The notes under the pieces: model-generated
Database searches by the model: none
Told to the model about the DNA's origin: nothing
The model's input: only the letters and a program-made list of their open reading frames with translations
Assembly (NCBI GenBank): GCA_902806365.1
Contig: CADCWJ010000829.1
Coordinates: forward strand, 1 to 12,380
DNA: 12,380 nt
Origin: an uncultured Thermomicrobiales bacterium
GTDB lineage: Bacteria; Chloroflexota; Chloroflexia; Thermomicrobiales; UBA6265
Reading direction: 5' to 3'
Made by a program: the position numbers and the translations under genes
In this document: in pieces, positions 1-7,149 of the stretch
Layout of the letters: each line of letters opens with the position of its first letter
How positions within the stretch are numbered: position 1 is the stretch's first letter

Positions 1-1
1 C

Positions 2-1237
2 ACCAAACATTCAGCCCGCACAATCGAGCCGGCCGCAATCCCCACCTTGGTCGACGATGCGCTGACAGCGATGTGGACAGGCAGGACCAGACCGGTCGAG
101 ATCGAGATTCCGCCGGACACCCTTTTTGCCACAGCCGACATCACGCTTCTCGATCCGGTGGGAGAGCGGAAACGCCGATGTCCGGACCCTGACCTTGTCG
201 AGCAGGCGGCCGCGCTTCTCGGCAACGCCCGTGCACCGATCATCTACGCCGGGGGTGGGGTCATCGCGGCGAGCGCCAGCGCCGAGCTTCAACGGCTGGC
301 GGAGCTCCTTCAGGCACCAGTGGTGATGACCAGCAATGGCAAGGGTGCGCTCTCGTATCGCCACTACCTCGCCCAGACATCCCTGGCGGGGTCGGGCTTG
401 CTGGCGGACGCCGACGTGATCCTGGCGGTCGGAACCCGGTTCGTGGAGCCCTCGACGTACTCGTGGGGCCTCAAGCCAGGACGAACCGTGATCCAGCTTG
501 ATATCGACGGCGAAGAGCTGGGGCGGAACTATCCGACCGCCGTCGCGCTCCAGGGCGACGCGAAGGCGGGTCTGGCCGACCTTGCCGCGGCTGTCGAGCC
601 ACACAATCGCGTCCGTCCCGCTCGCGAGGCGGAACTCCAGCAGATCAAGGACGCCGCCGACGCGCGTCTCGGAAGCATCGTGCCGCAGGCAGGGTTTGCC
701 CGTGCGATTCGCCAGGAGCTCCCGGACAACGGCATCTTCGTCGGCGAGATGACGCAGGTCGCCTACTGGTCAAACGCCGGCTTCCCTGTCTACGAGCCAC
801 GGACCTACATCACACCGGGGTACCAGGGCACGCTGGGGTGGGGATTCCCGACCTCGCTCGGGGTGAAGGTCGGTGCGCCGGATCGGGTGGTCGTCTCGGT
901 CAATGGCGATGGAGGGTTCGGCTTTGCGCTGAACGAGCTGGCGACCCAGGCTCAACACGGGATTGCCAGCATCACCCTTGTCTTCAATGATTCGGCCTAT
1001 GGCAACGTGCGACGAATCCAGACCGAGCAGTTCGGCGGCCGAACGATCGCATCGGACCTGCGAAATCCCGATTACGGCAAGCTCGCGGCAGCCTTCGGCA
1101 TCGCCGCCCGCCGCGCGGTCGGTGCAGAGGCGCTCGCCCGGGAACTGCGGGAGGCGATCAAGGCGAACGAGCCGACGCTGATCGAGATTCCGGTCGAGGC
1201 CATGCCTGATCCCTGGAAGATGCTGGCCCTCCGCTAG
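2..1237 (+). CDS. Thiamine diphosphate-dependent enzyme, acetolactate synthase-like (5' end missing)
   Basis: The frame is open from base 2, so the gene starts outside the window. The TTG at 47 is an internal codon, not a start. What remains begins in the linker after the N-terminal pyrimidine-binding domain (IPTLVDDAL...RPVEIEIPPD). Next comes a central Rossmann-like domain (about 180-600, with IIYAGGG and TSNGKGAL), then the C-terminal ThDP-binding domain. The ThDP/Mg motif is GDG at 905-913, followed 24 residues later by ND at 986-991, near the canonical GDG...NN. The family condenses or decarboxylates 2-oxo acids in the cytoplasm. The missing N-terminal part carries the catalytic Glu, so the substrate cannot be assigned: acetolactate synthase, a glyoxylate carboligase-like enzyme or an AruI-like decarboxylase are all possible. 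No ilvN or ilvC is adjacent, so a branched-chain amino-acid role has no support from context. The next gene converges on it 25 bp away. Confidence 0.9.
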   Translation, partial: TKHSARTIEPAAIPTLVDDALTAMWTGRTRPVEIEIPPDTLFATADITLLDPVGERKRRCPDPDLVEQAAALLGNARAPIIYAGGGVIAASASAELQRLAELLQAPVVMTSNGKGALSYRHYLAQTSLAGSGLLADADVILAVGTRFVEPSTYSWGLKPGRTVIQLDIDGEELGRNYPTAVALQGDAKAGLADLAAAVEPHNRVRPAREAELQQIKDAADARLGSIVPQAGFARAIRQELPDNGIFVGEMTQVAYWSNAGFPVYEPRTYITPGYQGTLGWGFPTSLGVKVGAPDRVVVSVNGDGGFGFALNELATQAQHGIASITLVFNDSAYGNVRRIQTEQFGGRTIASDLRNPDYGKLAAAFGIAARRAVGAEALARELREAIKANEPTLIEIPVEAMPDPWKMLALR

Positions 1238-1262
1238 CCAGGCACTGCAATCCGGCGATCGA

Positions 1263-1532
1263 TCACCCTTGCTCGACGTCTTCCGGCGTCCGCAGGACGC
1301 CAAGATCGAGGAGCTGGCGGGTGAGATAGGCATTGTTGGCGAGGACGAGCTTGATCGCATACGTTGAAGACGCCTCGGCGGCGGCGAATCCCGGTGAAGC
1401 CAGTTCCCGGGCGACATCCGTGCCCGCGCGCTCCGCGGCCTCGGCGGCCTCCTCGTGGAGCAGGTCGGAAAGATACGCATAAAGCTCGGGCTCACTCATG
1501 CCGAGCATCTCGGTCGCTGGTTGATCGTCCAT
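1263..1532 (-). CDS. Small hypothetical protein, 89 aa
   Basis: I do not recognise this protein. The start is the ATG at 1532 because a good Shine-Dalgarno (CAGGGGAA) lies about 5 nt upstream. The open frame extends back to 1739, but that extension reads as Arg/Cys-rich noise. The protein is acidic and Ala/Glu/Leu-rich, with probable helices at residues 12-45 (SEPELYAYLSDLL, EEAAEAAERAG) and 52-77 (STYAIKLVLANNAYLTRQL). There is no signal peptide, membrane segment or cysteine. It looks like a small soluble helical protein, perhaps one that binds a partner. It converges on the ThDP enzyme with a 25-bp gap and is divergent from the ferredoxin gene, with which it shares a 330-bp upstream region. 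A second in-frame Met at residue 12 would give a 78-aa product. It could still be a spurious ORF, but the ribosome-binding site and smooth protein-like composition argue for a gene. Confidence 0.6.
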   Translation of the reverse strand: MDDQPATEMLGMSEPELYAYLSDLLHEEAAEAAERAGTDVARELASPGFAAAEASSTYAIKLVLANNAYLTRQLLDLGVLRTPEDVEQG

Positions 1533-1727
1533 GTATTTCCCCTGAAGACGCACGTGCCACCGGCCGACCACCCATTGGCGGTCGCAAAGTTCCGTAGGTG
1601 AAGGCGTGCCCGCGTTGCCACTCGTTCGGCTTTTACATGGGCCATTTGTCCCGAACCATGATGGACAGAGCGTCCTGACCCGTTCATGACCATGTGCTCG
1701 CTGGCGGACGCTGCGGGTGTCCCCACC

Positions 1728-1755
1728 TTGATCGCACAAGCCGGATTGCTATACT
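1728..1755 (+). promoter_or_regulatory. Sigma70-type promoter for the ferredoxin gene
   Basis: TTGATC (1728-1733) and TATACT (1750-1755) are separated by 16 bp and match the -35/-10 consensus at 4/6 and 5/6. The predicted transcription start is near 1762, leaving a leader of about 100 nt before the ferredoxin ATG. This is the best-looking promoter in the window and stands out in GC-rich surroundings. It is predicted from sequence only. Confidence 0.55.
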
Positions 1756-1771
1756 CAGTGCGCCTGCAAGT

Positions 1772-1784
1772 TCGTCAGTGACGA
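1772..1784. promoter_or_regulatory. Odd palindrome just downstream of the predicted ferredoxin transcription start
   Basis: TCGTCA-G-TGACGA is a perfect 6+1+6 inverted repeat at about +10 to +22 relative to the predicted start site. That is a position where a dimeric repressor would block elongation or promoter clearance. I do not recognise the binding protein. A 13-bp site like this can also arise by chance. Confidence 0.25.
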
Positions 1785-1862
1785 GCGCCGTATGCTACCC
1801 AGCGGGCCCAGAGCGACTCATGTACATCGCCCCCATTCATTTGAGGGCAGGGAGTCTCTCGC

Positions 1863-2102
1863 ATGACATATGTCATTGCACAGCCGTGCATTGGCACCAA
1901 GGACGCATCGTGCGTCGAGGTGTGCCCGGTCGATTGTATCCATTCGGCGGACGATCAGGAGCAGTATTTCATCAACCCGGCGGAGTGTATCGACTGCGGC
2001 GTCTGTGCCGAGGTGTGCCCGGTCGAGGCCATCTTCTTCGAGGATGACCTGCCGGAACAGTATGCCGAGTTCAAGCCGCTGAACGCCGCCTATTTCGCCT
2101 AG
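1863..2102 (+). CDS. fdxA: Seven-iron ferredoxin ([3Fe-4S][4Fe-4S])
   Basis: This is a 79-aa soluble electron carrier of the FdxA/Azotobacter FdI type. The visible cysteines are C9, C17, C21, C25, C42, C45, C48 and C52. By analogy with the FdI family, C9, C17 and C52 hold the [3Fe-4S] cluster, and C21, C42, C45 and C48 hold the [4Fe-4S] cluster. C25 matches the unligated cysteine. The position of a fourth ligand for the first cluster is occupied by Thr12, which is why I call it 3Fe rather than 4Fe. The motifs CVEVCPVDCI and CIDCGVCAEVCPVEAI are textbook. The start at ATG 1863 is supported by GGGAG 8 nt upstream and by the family's usual MxYVIA opening. The gene is alone between its own promoter and a hairpin, so it is probably monocistronic. 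The redox partner cannot be told from context. Confidence 0.95.
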   Translation: MTYVIAQPCIGTKDASCVEVCPVDCIHSADDQEQYFINPAECIDCGVCAEVCPVEAIFFEDDLPEQYAEFKPLNAAYFA

Positions 2103-2145
2103 GGGCGACCAGGCAGCGGAAGTTCCAAAAGAATCCGTCGCCAGC

Positions 2146-2182
2146 GCGAACCCCTCCCGGACGATGGTCGGGAGGGGTTCGC
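2146..2182. terminator. Perfect 14-bp hairpin between convergent genes
   Basis: GCGAACCCCTCCCG (2146-2159) and its exact reverse complement (2169-2182) flank a 9-nt loop. It lies 44 bp after the ferredoxin stop and 33 bp after the stop of the minus-strand 803-aa gene, so it can serve both transcripts. No T-tract follows on either strand, so it is a likely bidirectional terminator or 3'-end stabiliser rather than a canonical intrinsic terminator. Confidence 0.7.
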
Positions 2183-2214
2183 CGCACTCTGGCCGCCACC
2201 TGGCCGCACTGACG

Positions 2215-4626
2215 TCACTGGGCCGCCTCGGGGGTTGCGAGGTTGCGATCCGGCAGCGGCGGAAGAGAGTACCGTGCCGTCCAGATTCCATCACCGTTGA
2301 CGAGAAAGATCGTGCCGGATGACTCATCGACGACCACGTCCTGGAGCTCGTCGAAAGGTGGCCGCACGTTGACATCCCCGGTCGTGAAGCCAATCGGGAG
2401 CTTCAGCTGGTAGGCGGCGGTCCCAAGTTGGTCGAACGCAACGATGCGGCTTTCGGCCCCTTCGGTTAGGGCAATATACGTGTAGCCGGTGGCCGCACCA
2501 TTGACGAGCGATTCGGCATTTCCCGATGCCACATACGGAGGATCCAGGACAGATTCCTGTTCGCCCCGGAGCAGCGCGAGCACCTGCCCGTCCTGGCGGA
2601 GCACGTAGATCAGGCGATCGATCGCGATGTCCCGCGCCGTTTCCAGCTGTTCTCGCTGGCTTACCACCCAGTCCCGGGGCTCGGCGACATCCGTCGCGTC
2701 CTCGATGCTGAAGCGGTAGATCTGCAGGTACTCGGATTGGAGCAGGTAGATCGCGCCATCGAACGCCGCGATCGCCCCAGGCTTCCAAATCTGATCGTTG
2801 ATACGTCCGAGGCGAACCGCTCGCCATTCGCGGCTGTTCGTTCCGAGCATGTAGGCAAAGGTGCCATCGGTGACGTACAGACCCTTGGCGTCGAACGCAA
2901 GTCCCCAAAGACTGCCCACTGTGGCCGCGCCCACCTGGTCGCCCTGCTCCAGGATCGGATCGATTTCTCGCGAGTTCCCCCCCTCGCCTGGTTGCCATTT
3001 ATACAGGCTGCCCGCCACGAAGAAGATGCCGGCGGGAGTGTAGACGCCGCGCACCGACGACCTGGCAAACTCCGAGGGCAGCGTCCCTATCCTCTCGAGA
3101 TCGCTCATCCGGATGACGTCCGTCGCTTCGTCAAGACGAGTTGTGATCTCCTGCTGTCGGGGGCTCAAGAGCTCCTCGGGGACCGCGGCAGCGCGCGCCC
3201 GATCCACGTTTCGCTGCGCGCTGCCCAGCGCGGCGACGATCCTTTCGTCATTTTCCAGTTCACGGGCACGGAGGATGCTTTCGTCGATCGCCTGCACGAG
3301 GGCCACCTGATCGACTTCCTGTGGGACCACGCGCTCACGCACCGCTGACACACCGAGGATCGCGCCAGCGATGACGATCATGAGAACGCCCCAGATCCAG
3401 TTGGTACCGATCACCGGCAACCGCGGCAGCCGGTTGCGCCAGCTGGCCTCGCCCATGTATGTCGCTTGTCCGCGAAACCGATCGACTCCATGCGCTCCGG
3501 GCACACCGAACTGGCTCAGTGGCGAGCGAGTGGCCCACGTATTGCGCCGCCGGGGACCACTCCAGTCGGCTATCCGCTGAATGCGGTCATGAACCCGCTC
3601 AATGCGCCGCTCGACACGGTCCTTGCGGATTGGGAGCGTGGTTTCATCCCGGGGCTGCCCAGCCGGTAGCGTTCCGCCAACCCCGTCCGTATCCGGGAGC
3701 GCCGCCGGAGGCGAAGCAGGCATTGCGAGAGCTGCCGCATCGGCCGTCACGCCGTCTGTTCCCCCTTTCCGCCCAGGCACGACCAGCGGCCGCCATTGCG
3801 CCACCTGCGCGCGACCGTGACGCCACCGCTCTCTCGTTCTCCGTCCGACATCGGCAAGCGTTGCGATCTGAGCGCTGTCCGGGACTGGAGGGAAGCTGAC
3901 GACCGCGGCCGCGGCACGGTGGAGGTCGCGCGCGATGACGACCCCACGGAAGGCATCGAGCACGATGTCGGGGTCACGGTGATGAAGATAGGTCAGGTCT
4001 TGCAGCCGGAAACCGGAGGTCACCACTTCTTCCGCGAACGCACGGCCCGCTGCGGATGTGCAGGCAATGACGGTATCGCCTGGCCGCAGCTCCGTCTGCG
4101 CAATCAGGGGAGATGTCCAGGATGCGAACCCGAGCGGCTCCGATCGGCTGGCCGGCTCGGTAGTGAGGGCGTAATGGGGGAACCACGACTCGAGATCCGG
4201 AATCCCGTAAACGAGCCCATCCTCGACCAGGATCAGCTGCCCCGGTGGAACGTGTGCGATGGTCGCGACCTGACCCTCGAAGACGATCGCGGTAGCCCCG
4301 ATCAGTACCCGCTCGTCGGCTCCGGCCAGGATGGCACCGCGCGTTTGCTCGTGAATGGCGCCGTTGGCGGAAGCGAACGCTCTGCCCAGCGACTCGTCAG
4401 GATCGGCGCGCTGCGTTCGCCGCAGCTCTCGCAGGATGATATCGCGTGCCTGGGACGCGAGCTCATGAGCGAGACCGGATTGCCCAAGTGGCTCGGTCGC
4501 CACGAGATAGCCCCGGCGTCCCGAGGTCGGATGACCCGCAAGGTCGATGGAGATCCATTCGCGCGCGTCGGACGGCATGCCGCCGGACACGGCGAACGCA
4601 ATGGACGAGGCCGGTGACAATCCCAT
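2215..4626 (-). CDS. Membrane protein with degenerate PP2C-like domain, one TM helix and propeller-like C-terminus
   Basis: 803 aa. Residues about 20-250 follow the layout of PP2C/SpoIIE-type phosphatases. GYLVATEPLG (40-48) sits where VADGMGG is expected, GATAIVFEGQV (110-120) where GTTLV is expected, AHVPPGQ (124-130) where NVGDSR is expected, and LRPGDTVIACTSAAG (180-194) where LxPGDxLLLCSDG is expected. The metal-binding Asp is lost at each of these three motifs, so it is probably a pseudophosphatase that binds rather than hydrolyses. Residues 270-400 form a Pro/Arg-rich linker. Residues about 404-427 (WIWGVLMIVIAGAILGV) form one transmembrane helix. Residues 436-510 are helical and charged. 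From about 520 to 790, repeated beta-rich blocks (GVYTPAGIFFV, GLYVTDG, GAIYLLQS, IYVLRQDGQVLAL, GTIFLVNGDGIW) suggest a beta-propeller outside the cell. The ATG at 4626 is the most upstream start possible, because a stop lies 4 codons before it. Met17 (4578) is an alternative; neither has a strong Shine-Dalgarno. Confidence 0.75.
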   Translation of the reverse strand: MGLSPASSIAFAVSGGMPSDAREWISIDLAGHPTSGRRGYLVATEPLGQSGLAHELASQARDIILRELRRTQRADPDESLGRAFASANGAIHEQTRGAILAGADERVLIGATAIVFEGQVATIAHVPPGQLILVEDGLVYGIPDLESWFPHYALTTEPASRSEPLGFASWTSPLIAQTELRPGDTVIACTSAAGRAFAEEVVTSGFRLQDLTYLHHRDPDIVLDAFRGVVIARDLHRAAAAVVSFPPVPDSAQIATLADVGRRTRERWRHGRAQVAQWRPLVVPGRKGGTDGVTADAAALAMPASPPAALPDTDGVGGTLPAGQPRDETTLPIRKDRVERRIERVHDRIQRIADWSGPRRRNTWATRSPLSQFGVPGAHGVDRFRGQATYMGEASWRNRLPRLPVIGTNWIWGVLMIVIAGAILGVSAVRERVVPQEVDQVALVQAIDESILRARELENDERIVAALGSAQRNVDRARAAAVPEELLSPRQQEITTRLDEATDVIRMSDLERIGTLPSEFARSSVRGVYTPAGIFFVAGSLYKWQPGEGGNSREIDPILEQGDQVGAATVGSLWGLAFDAKGLYVTDGTFAYMLGTNSREWRAVRLGRINDQIWKPGAIAAFDGAIYLLQSEYLQIYRFSIEDATDVAEPRDWVVSQREQLETARDIAIDRLIYVLRQDGQVLALLRGEQESVLDPPYVASGNAESLVNGAATGYTYIALTEGAESRIVAFDQLGTAAYQLKLPIGFTTGDVNVRPPFDELQDVVVDESSGTIFLVNGDGIWTARYSLPPLPDRNLATPEAAQ

Positions 4627-4811
4627 CAGGAAGCATCAGACCGCCCCAAGGGGGACGTGAGAACGAGAGCAAGGGTGGCAGTCCGGCAGGCAACGTGCCG
4701 CCCCGCCAGCGAATCCGCTCGGTCGTTGGTCAGTGGATGGATCCGTTCGTTCATAGCGAAACGGCGCAGGCCGGTCAACGCATTGCGGATAGTGAAGCTG
4801 CACTTTGCCAT
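4626..4811 (-). CDS. Possible 61-aa leader ORF overlapping the PP2C-like gene
   Basis: This open frame begins about 40 nt after the candidate -10 at 4854-4859. Its TGA overlaps the ATG of the 803-aa gene as TGATG, a layout typical of translational coupling. The protein is basic (many Arg) with three Cys-free helical-looking stretches after residue 4, and I recognise no family. It has no Shine-Dalgarno before its ATG at 4811 and none before the inner Met20. It may therefore be a chance frame. I list it because the overlap and the position next to a promoter are what a real leader peptide or small gene would show. Confidence 0.2.
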   Translation of the reverse strand: MAKCSFTIRNALTGLRRFAMNERIHPLTNDRADSLAGRHVACRTATLALVLTSPLGRSDAS

Positions 4812-4853
4812 TGAGAGATAGCCCGGTCCCGGATCATCTCCGCACCACGCGCA

Positions 4854-4859
4854 AGTATA
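4854..4859 (-). promoter_or_regulatory. Candidate -10 box for the PP2C-like gene
   Basis: TATACT on the minus strand, in an otherwise GC-rich stretch. No good -35 is seen 16-18 bp upstream (the nearest is GTCGAT-like), so an activator or an alternative sigma factor would be needed if it is real. It gives a leader of about 220 nt to ATG 4626. Confidence 0.3.
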
Positions 4860-4884
4860 CCGGCCCGCCGGACCGGGATCGACG

Positions 4885-4928
4885 CGGAATCCCCGCTGGA
4901 CACACTTGCGTGCCCAGCGGGGATTCCG
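4885..4928 (-). terminator. 15-bp perfect hairpin downstream of the TPR gene
   Basis: CGGAATCCCCGCTGG (4885-4899) pairs exactly with 4914-4928. Beyond an A-C mismatch, CAC/GTG extends the stem by 3 bp. It lies 37 bp past the stop codon of the TPR gene. No T-run follows in the minus direction, so it may terminate inefficiently or mainly protect the 3' end. It resembles the hairpin at 2146-2182 in stem length, GC content and lack of a T-tract. Confidence 0.65.
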
Positions 4929-4965
4929 GTCCTCTGTCGCGTTAGCGGCGTCTGGCCAATCCAGC

Positions 4966-7149
4966 CTAGCGGGGAGGGATCGTCGACTGCGACAGCATCT
5001 CGTCCCCGAGCGGCGCGATCGACGATGCCGGCGGAATCCGGAGCTCCGGCTCCGGGCGCCGCTGGATCACCGCCGCGTCACGCGGGGCAGAAACAGGGGC
5101 GGAGCGTTCCCGGGTGCGGCTTGTTCGGGCAGGCTCACGGCGCTTCATCGGCGCCTGATCACCGATCAGGCTCTCCGCCCGTGCCTTGAGCCGTTCGCCG
5201 CCTGGGCCGAGTTGCTGGGCCAGGCCCGCGGCATGGCGGAGCAATTCCGTTCCGTCGCGGCGAGCGCCGGTCGCAAGCAGCCGCGCGCCGACGTTGACCA
5301 GCATCATGGTCTCACCATGGCGGTCCCCAAGCTGCCGGCTCAGCACCAGCGCACGCTCATAGGTATCCATCGCGGCCGGATCGCCCGCGGCATCCTGGGC
5401 AACGGCGAGATGCTGCAGGGCCTGGCTCAACAGAGCCGGCTGGTTCACGGTTTCCGCCAGGTTAACCGCCTGGGCAAGGGCCTCGAGGGCCGCTTCGTCG
5501 TCACCCTGGCGTTGCGAGAGGCGGGCCAATCGACCATAGATCCGAACCGCGGCCGCCCGTTGGTCATGTTCGGCCGCAAGTTGCAGCGCCCGCTCGTAGA
5601 GCCGGATCGACTCGGACGGTTGGTCCATATCCATCGCCAGCACACCCAGCGATGAGAGCGTCGCGACCTCTTCTTCGACATGTCCGAGTTGCCGGTACAG
5701 ATCGAGTGCCTGCATATAGTATTGGCGCGCCTTGCCACGTTCCCGGATGGACACGTGAATCTGACCCATCAGGCTCATCATGCCCGCCTGCAGATCCACA
5801 TCGTCGGCGCGGCGTGCAGCGGCGATCGATTGATTGATCGCCTGCACCGCGTCGTCCGGCTGATCGAACTTCCACAGCGCCTCACCGATGCTGCCGAGCC
5901 ACTGAGCCTCGTGCGCCACATCATCGTTGGCACGGGCGAGGTCGAGGGCAAGCATCAGATGGTTCAGCGCCTCGACCGGCTGGTTGAGCTTGGAGTAGGC
6001 GACACCCATTCCGCCGTAGGCCCGCTGTTCGAGCGTCTCATCTCCTGCCTGGCGCGCAAGCTCGACCGCCTGCGCGAAGGTCTCCCGCGCCTGCTCGACC
6101 TGCCCCAGCGACATCAGCGTTGTTCCGTGGTGTACGGCATCCTGCGCGGCGGCCGGTCGATTGCCCTGGCGTTCCCCGACCGCAATCAGGTCCCGCTCGC
6201 GGCTCGCCACATCCTGGAGATGGCCGAGCTCCCGTTCGACGTCGGAGAGCATGGTCAGGCATTGGTTTTCGAGCGCCAGATCTCCCGACTTCCGGGCGAG
6301 CGAAAGTCCTTCTTCGAGGACACCGATGGCATCGTCGGGCTGCCCCAGCTTCACGAGGGTGTCGGCGTAGTTCACGATCACGCGGCCGGCAATGATGGCA
6401 TCGCCCGCCCTGGTTGCGGCTTCGAGGGCCTCTTCCTGAAGGCCGCCGAGCGTTTCGAGATCGATCTCCGATCGCGAAAGCTCGATCCGCCGGATGATCG
6501 CCTGCGCCAGTCCCTGGTCGAAGGCCAACCGCCGGGCCGAGTTGGCGGCGCGGATGAGCAATCGCTGACCTCCCTGAAGATCACCGTCACGCCGCAGGAT
6601 ATCGCTGAGGAGAATCGACGACTCCACCTCGTCTTCGGTATCGACGGACTCTGGCCCGAGATCCACCTGTTGCTGGAGCAACTGACGAGCCCGCTCCCCT
6701 TCTCCCGCACTCACCGCGCGCTGACCGAGCCGGGCCAGCGCGCGACGCCCGCCCTGAACGTAGCCGGACCGCTGGGCCGCCCGGTACGCGTCCCGCAGCA
6801 ATTTCTCACGCTCGCGGGCGGGGTCTTCCGCCGGCAAGAGTGCATCCAGTCTCAGGGCGGCATCGACAGTCTGCCGGTCGAACCCCTTGGCGTGCGCGGC
6901 GGCGTGCGTCAGCTTGGCCAATGTCACGGCAAAGTCAACGTCGGATGCGACACGCTCGTCGATCAGCTGATCCAGGATCTTGAAGTCATCATCTGACAAG
7001 GCATCGAGCACTGCTGGATGCCGCACCTCGCTGATCGCTCCCTGAAGTGATCGGCGGCGGCCGACCACTTCTCGCGCGATCTGCACGAGCACTCCGTTCC
7101 CCCCGCGTCTCCCCTTGCCGGCAAGTTTCTCCATCCAGCTACTCACCAT
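4966..7149 (-). CDS. TPR-repeat protein with 40-residue repeat register
   Basis: 727 aa, soluble, with no signal peptide or TM segment. From about residue 230 to 630 the protein is built of helical repeats in an exact 40-residue register. Repeat loops of the type GQPDDAI, GQVEQAR, NQPVEAL, DQPDDAV, ERGKAR, DQPSESI, GDDEAAL and GDPAAM start at 269, 349, 389, 429, 470, 509, 549 and 589, with G309-H310 filling the missing step. This spacing is that of the long TPR variants found in MalT-like and Rap-like proteins, rather than the classic 34-residue TPR. Residues 1-110 are charged helices without clear repeats, and 665-727 is an Arg/Pro/Ser-rich tail, probably disordered. A DNA-binding or enzymatic domain is not visible. 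The start ATG 7149 overlaps the dehydratase stop (ATGGTGA, 7 nt) and has GAGGAG 5 nt upstream, so the two are translationally coupled. The role is inferred as a protein-binding scaffold or peptide sensor. Confidence 0.85.
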   Translation of the reverse strand: MVSSWMEKLAGKGRRGGNGVLVQIAREVVGRRRSLQGAISEVRHPAVLDALSDDDFKILDQLIDERVASDVDFAVTLAKLTHAAAHAKGFDRQTVDAALRLDALLPAEDPAREREKLLRDAYRAAQRSGYVQGGRRALARLGQRAVSAGEGERARQLLQQQVDLGPESVDTEDEVESSILLSDILRRDGDLQGGQRLLIRAANSARRLAFDQGLAQAIIRRIELSRSEIDLETLGGLQEEALEAATRAGDAIIAGRVIVNYADTLVKLGQPDDAIGVLEEGLSLARKSGDLALENQCLTMLSDVERELGHLQDVASRERDLIAVGERQGNRPAAAQDAVHHGTTLMSLGQVEQARETFAQAVELARQAGDETLEQRAYGGMGVAYSKLNQPVEALNHLMLALDLARANDDVAHEAQWLGSIGEALWKFDQPDDAVQAINQSIAAARRADDVDLQAGMMSLMGQIHVSIRERGKARQYYMQALDLYRQLGHVEEEVATLSSLGVLAMDMDQPSESIRLYERALQLAAEHDQRAAAVRIYGRLARLSQRQGDDEAALEALAQAVNLAETVNQPALLSQALQHLAVAQDAAGDPAAMDTYERALVLSRQLGDRHGETMMLVNVGARLLATGARRDGTELLRHAAGLAQQLGPGGERLKARAESLIGDQAPMKRREPARTSRTRERSAPVSAPRDAAVIQRRPEPELRIPPASSIAPLGDEMLSQSTIPPR

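Larger units (their letters stand above)
1533..1862. other. Divergent intergenic region between the small gene and the ferredoxin
   Basis: This is 330 bp without a convincing gene. On the plus strand it holds the ferredoxin promoter (1728-1755) and an odd palindrome (1772-1784), both listed separately. On the minus strand I could not find a convincing -35/-10 pair for the 89-aa gene; TGTAAAA near 1634 is only a weak -10 candidate. Short open frames crossing this stretch have no ribosome-binding site and no protein-like composition. Confidence 0.5.
4627..4965. other. 339-bp gap between the TPR and PP2C-like genes
   Basis: Read on the minus strand, this gap holds a strong hairpin (4885-4928), then a TATACT -10 candidate (4859-4854), then the possible 61-aa leader ORF. 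A break of this size with a terminator-like structure suggests that the PP2C-like gene is not simply read through from the dehydratase-TPR transcript. Confidence 0.5.

Noticed and set aside
1694..2047. A 117-codon plus-strand frame overlapping the ferredoxin
   Set aside because: It overlaps the ferredoxin in another frame, lacks a ribosome-binding site and begins upstream of the predicted promoter.
5680..6996. A 438-codon plus-strand frame opposite the TPR gene
   Set aside because: Antisense to a clear TPR protein with periodic repeats; no ribosome-binding site and no recognisable protein features.
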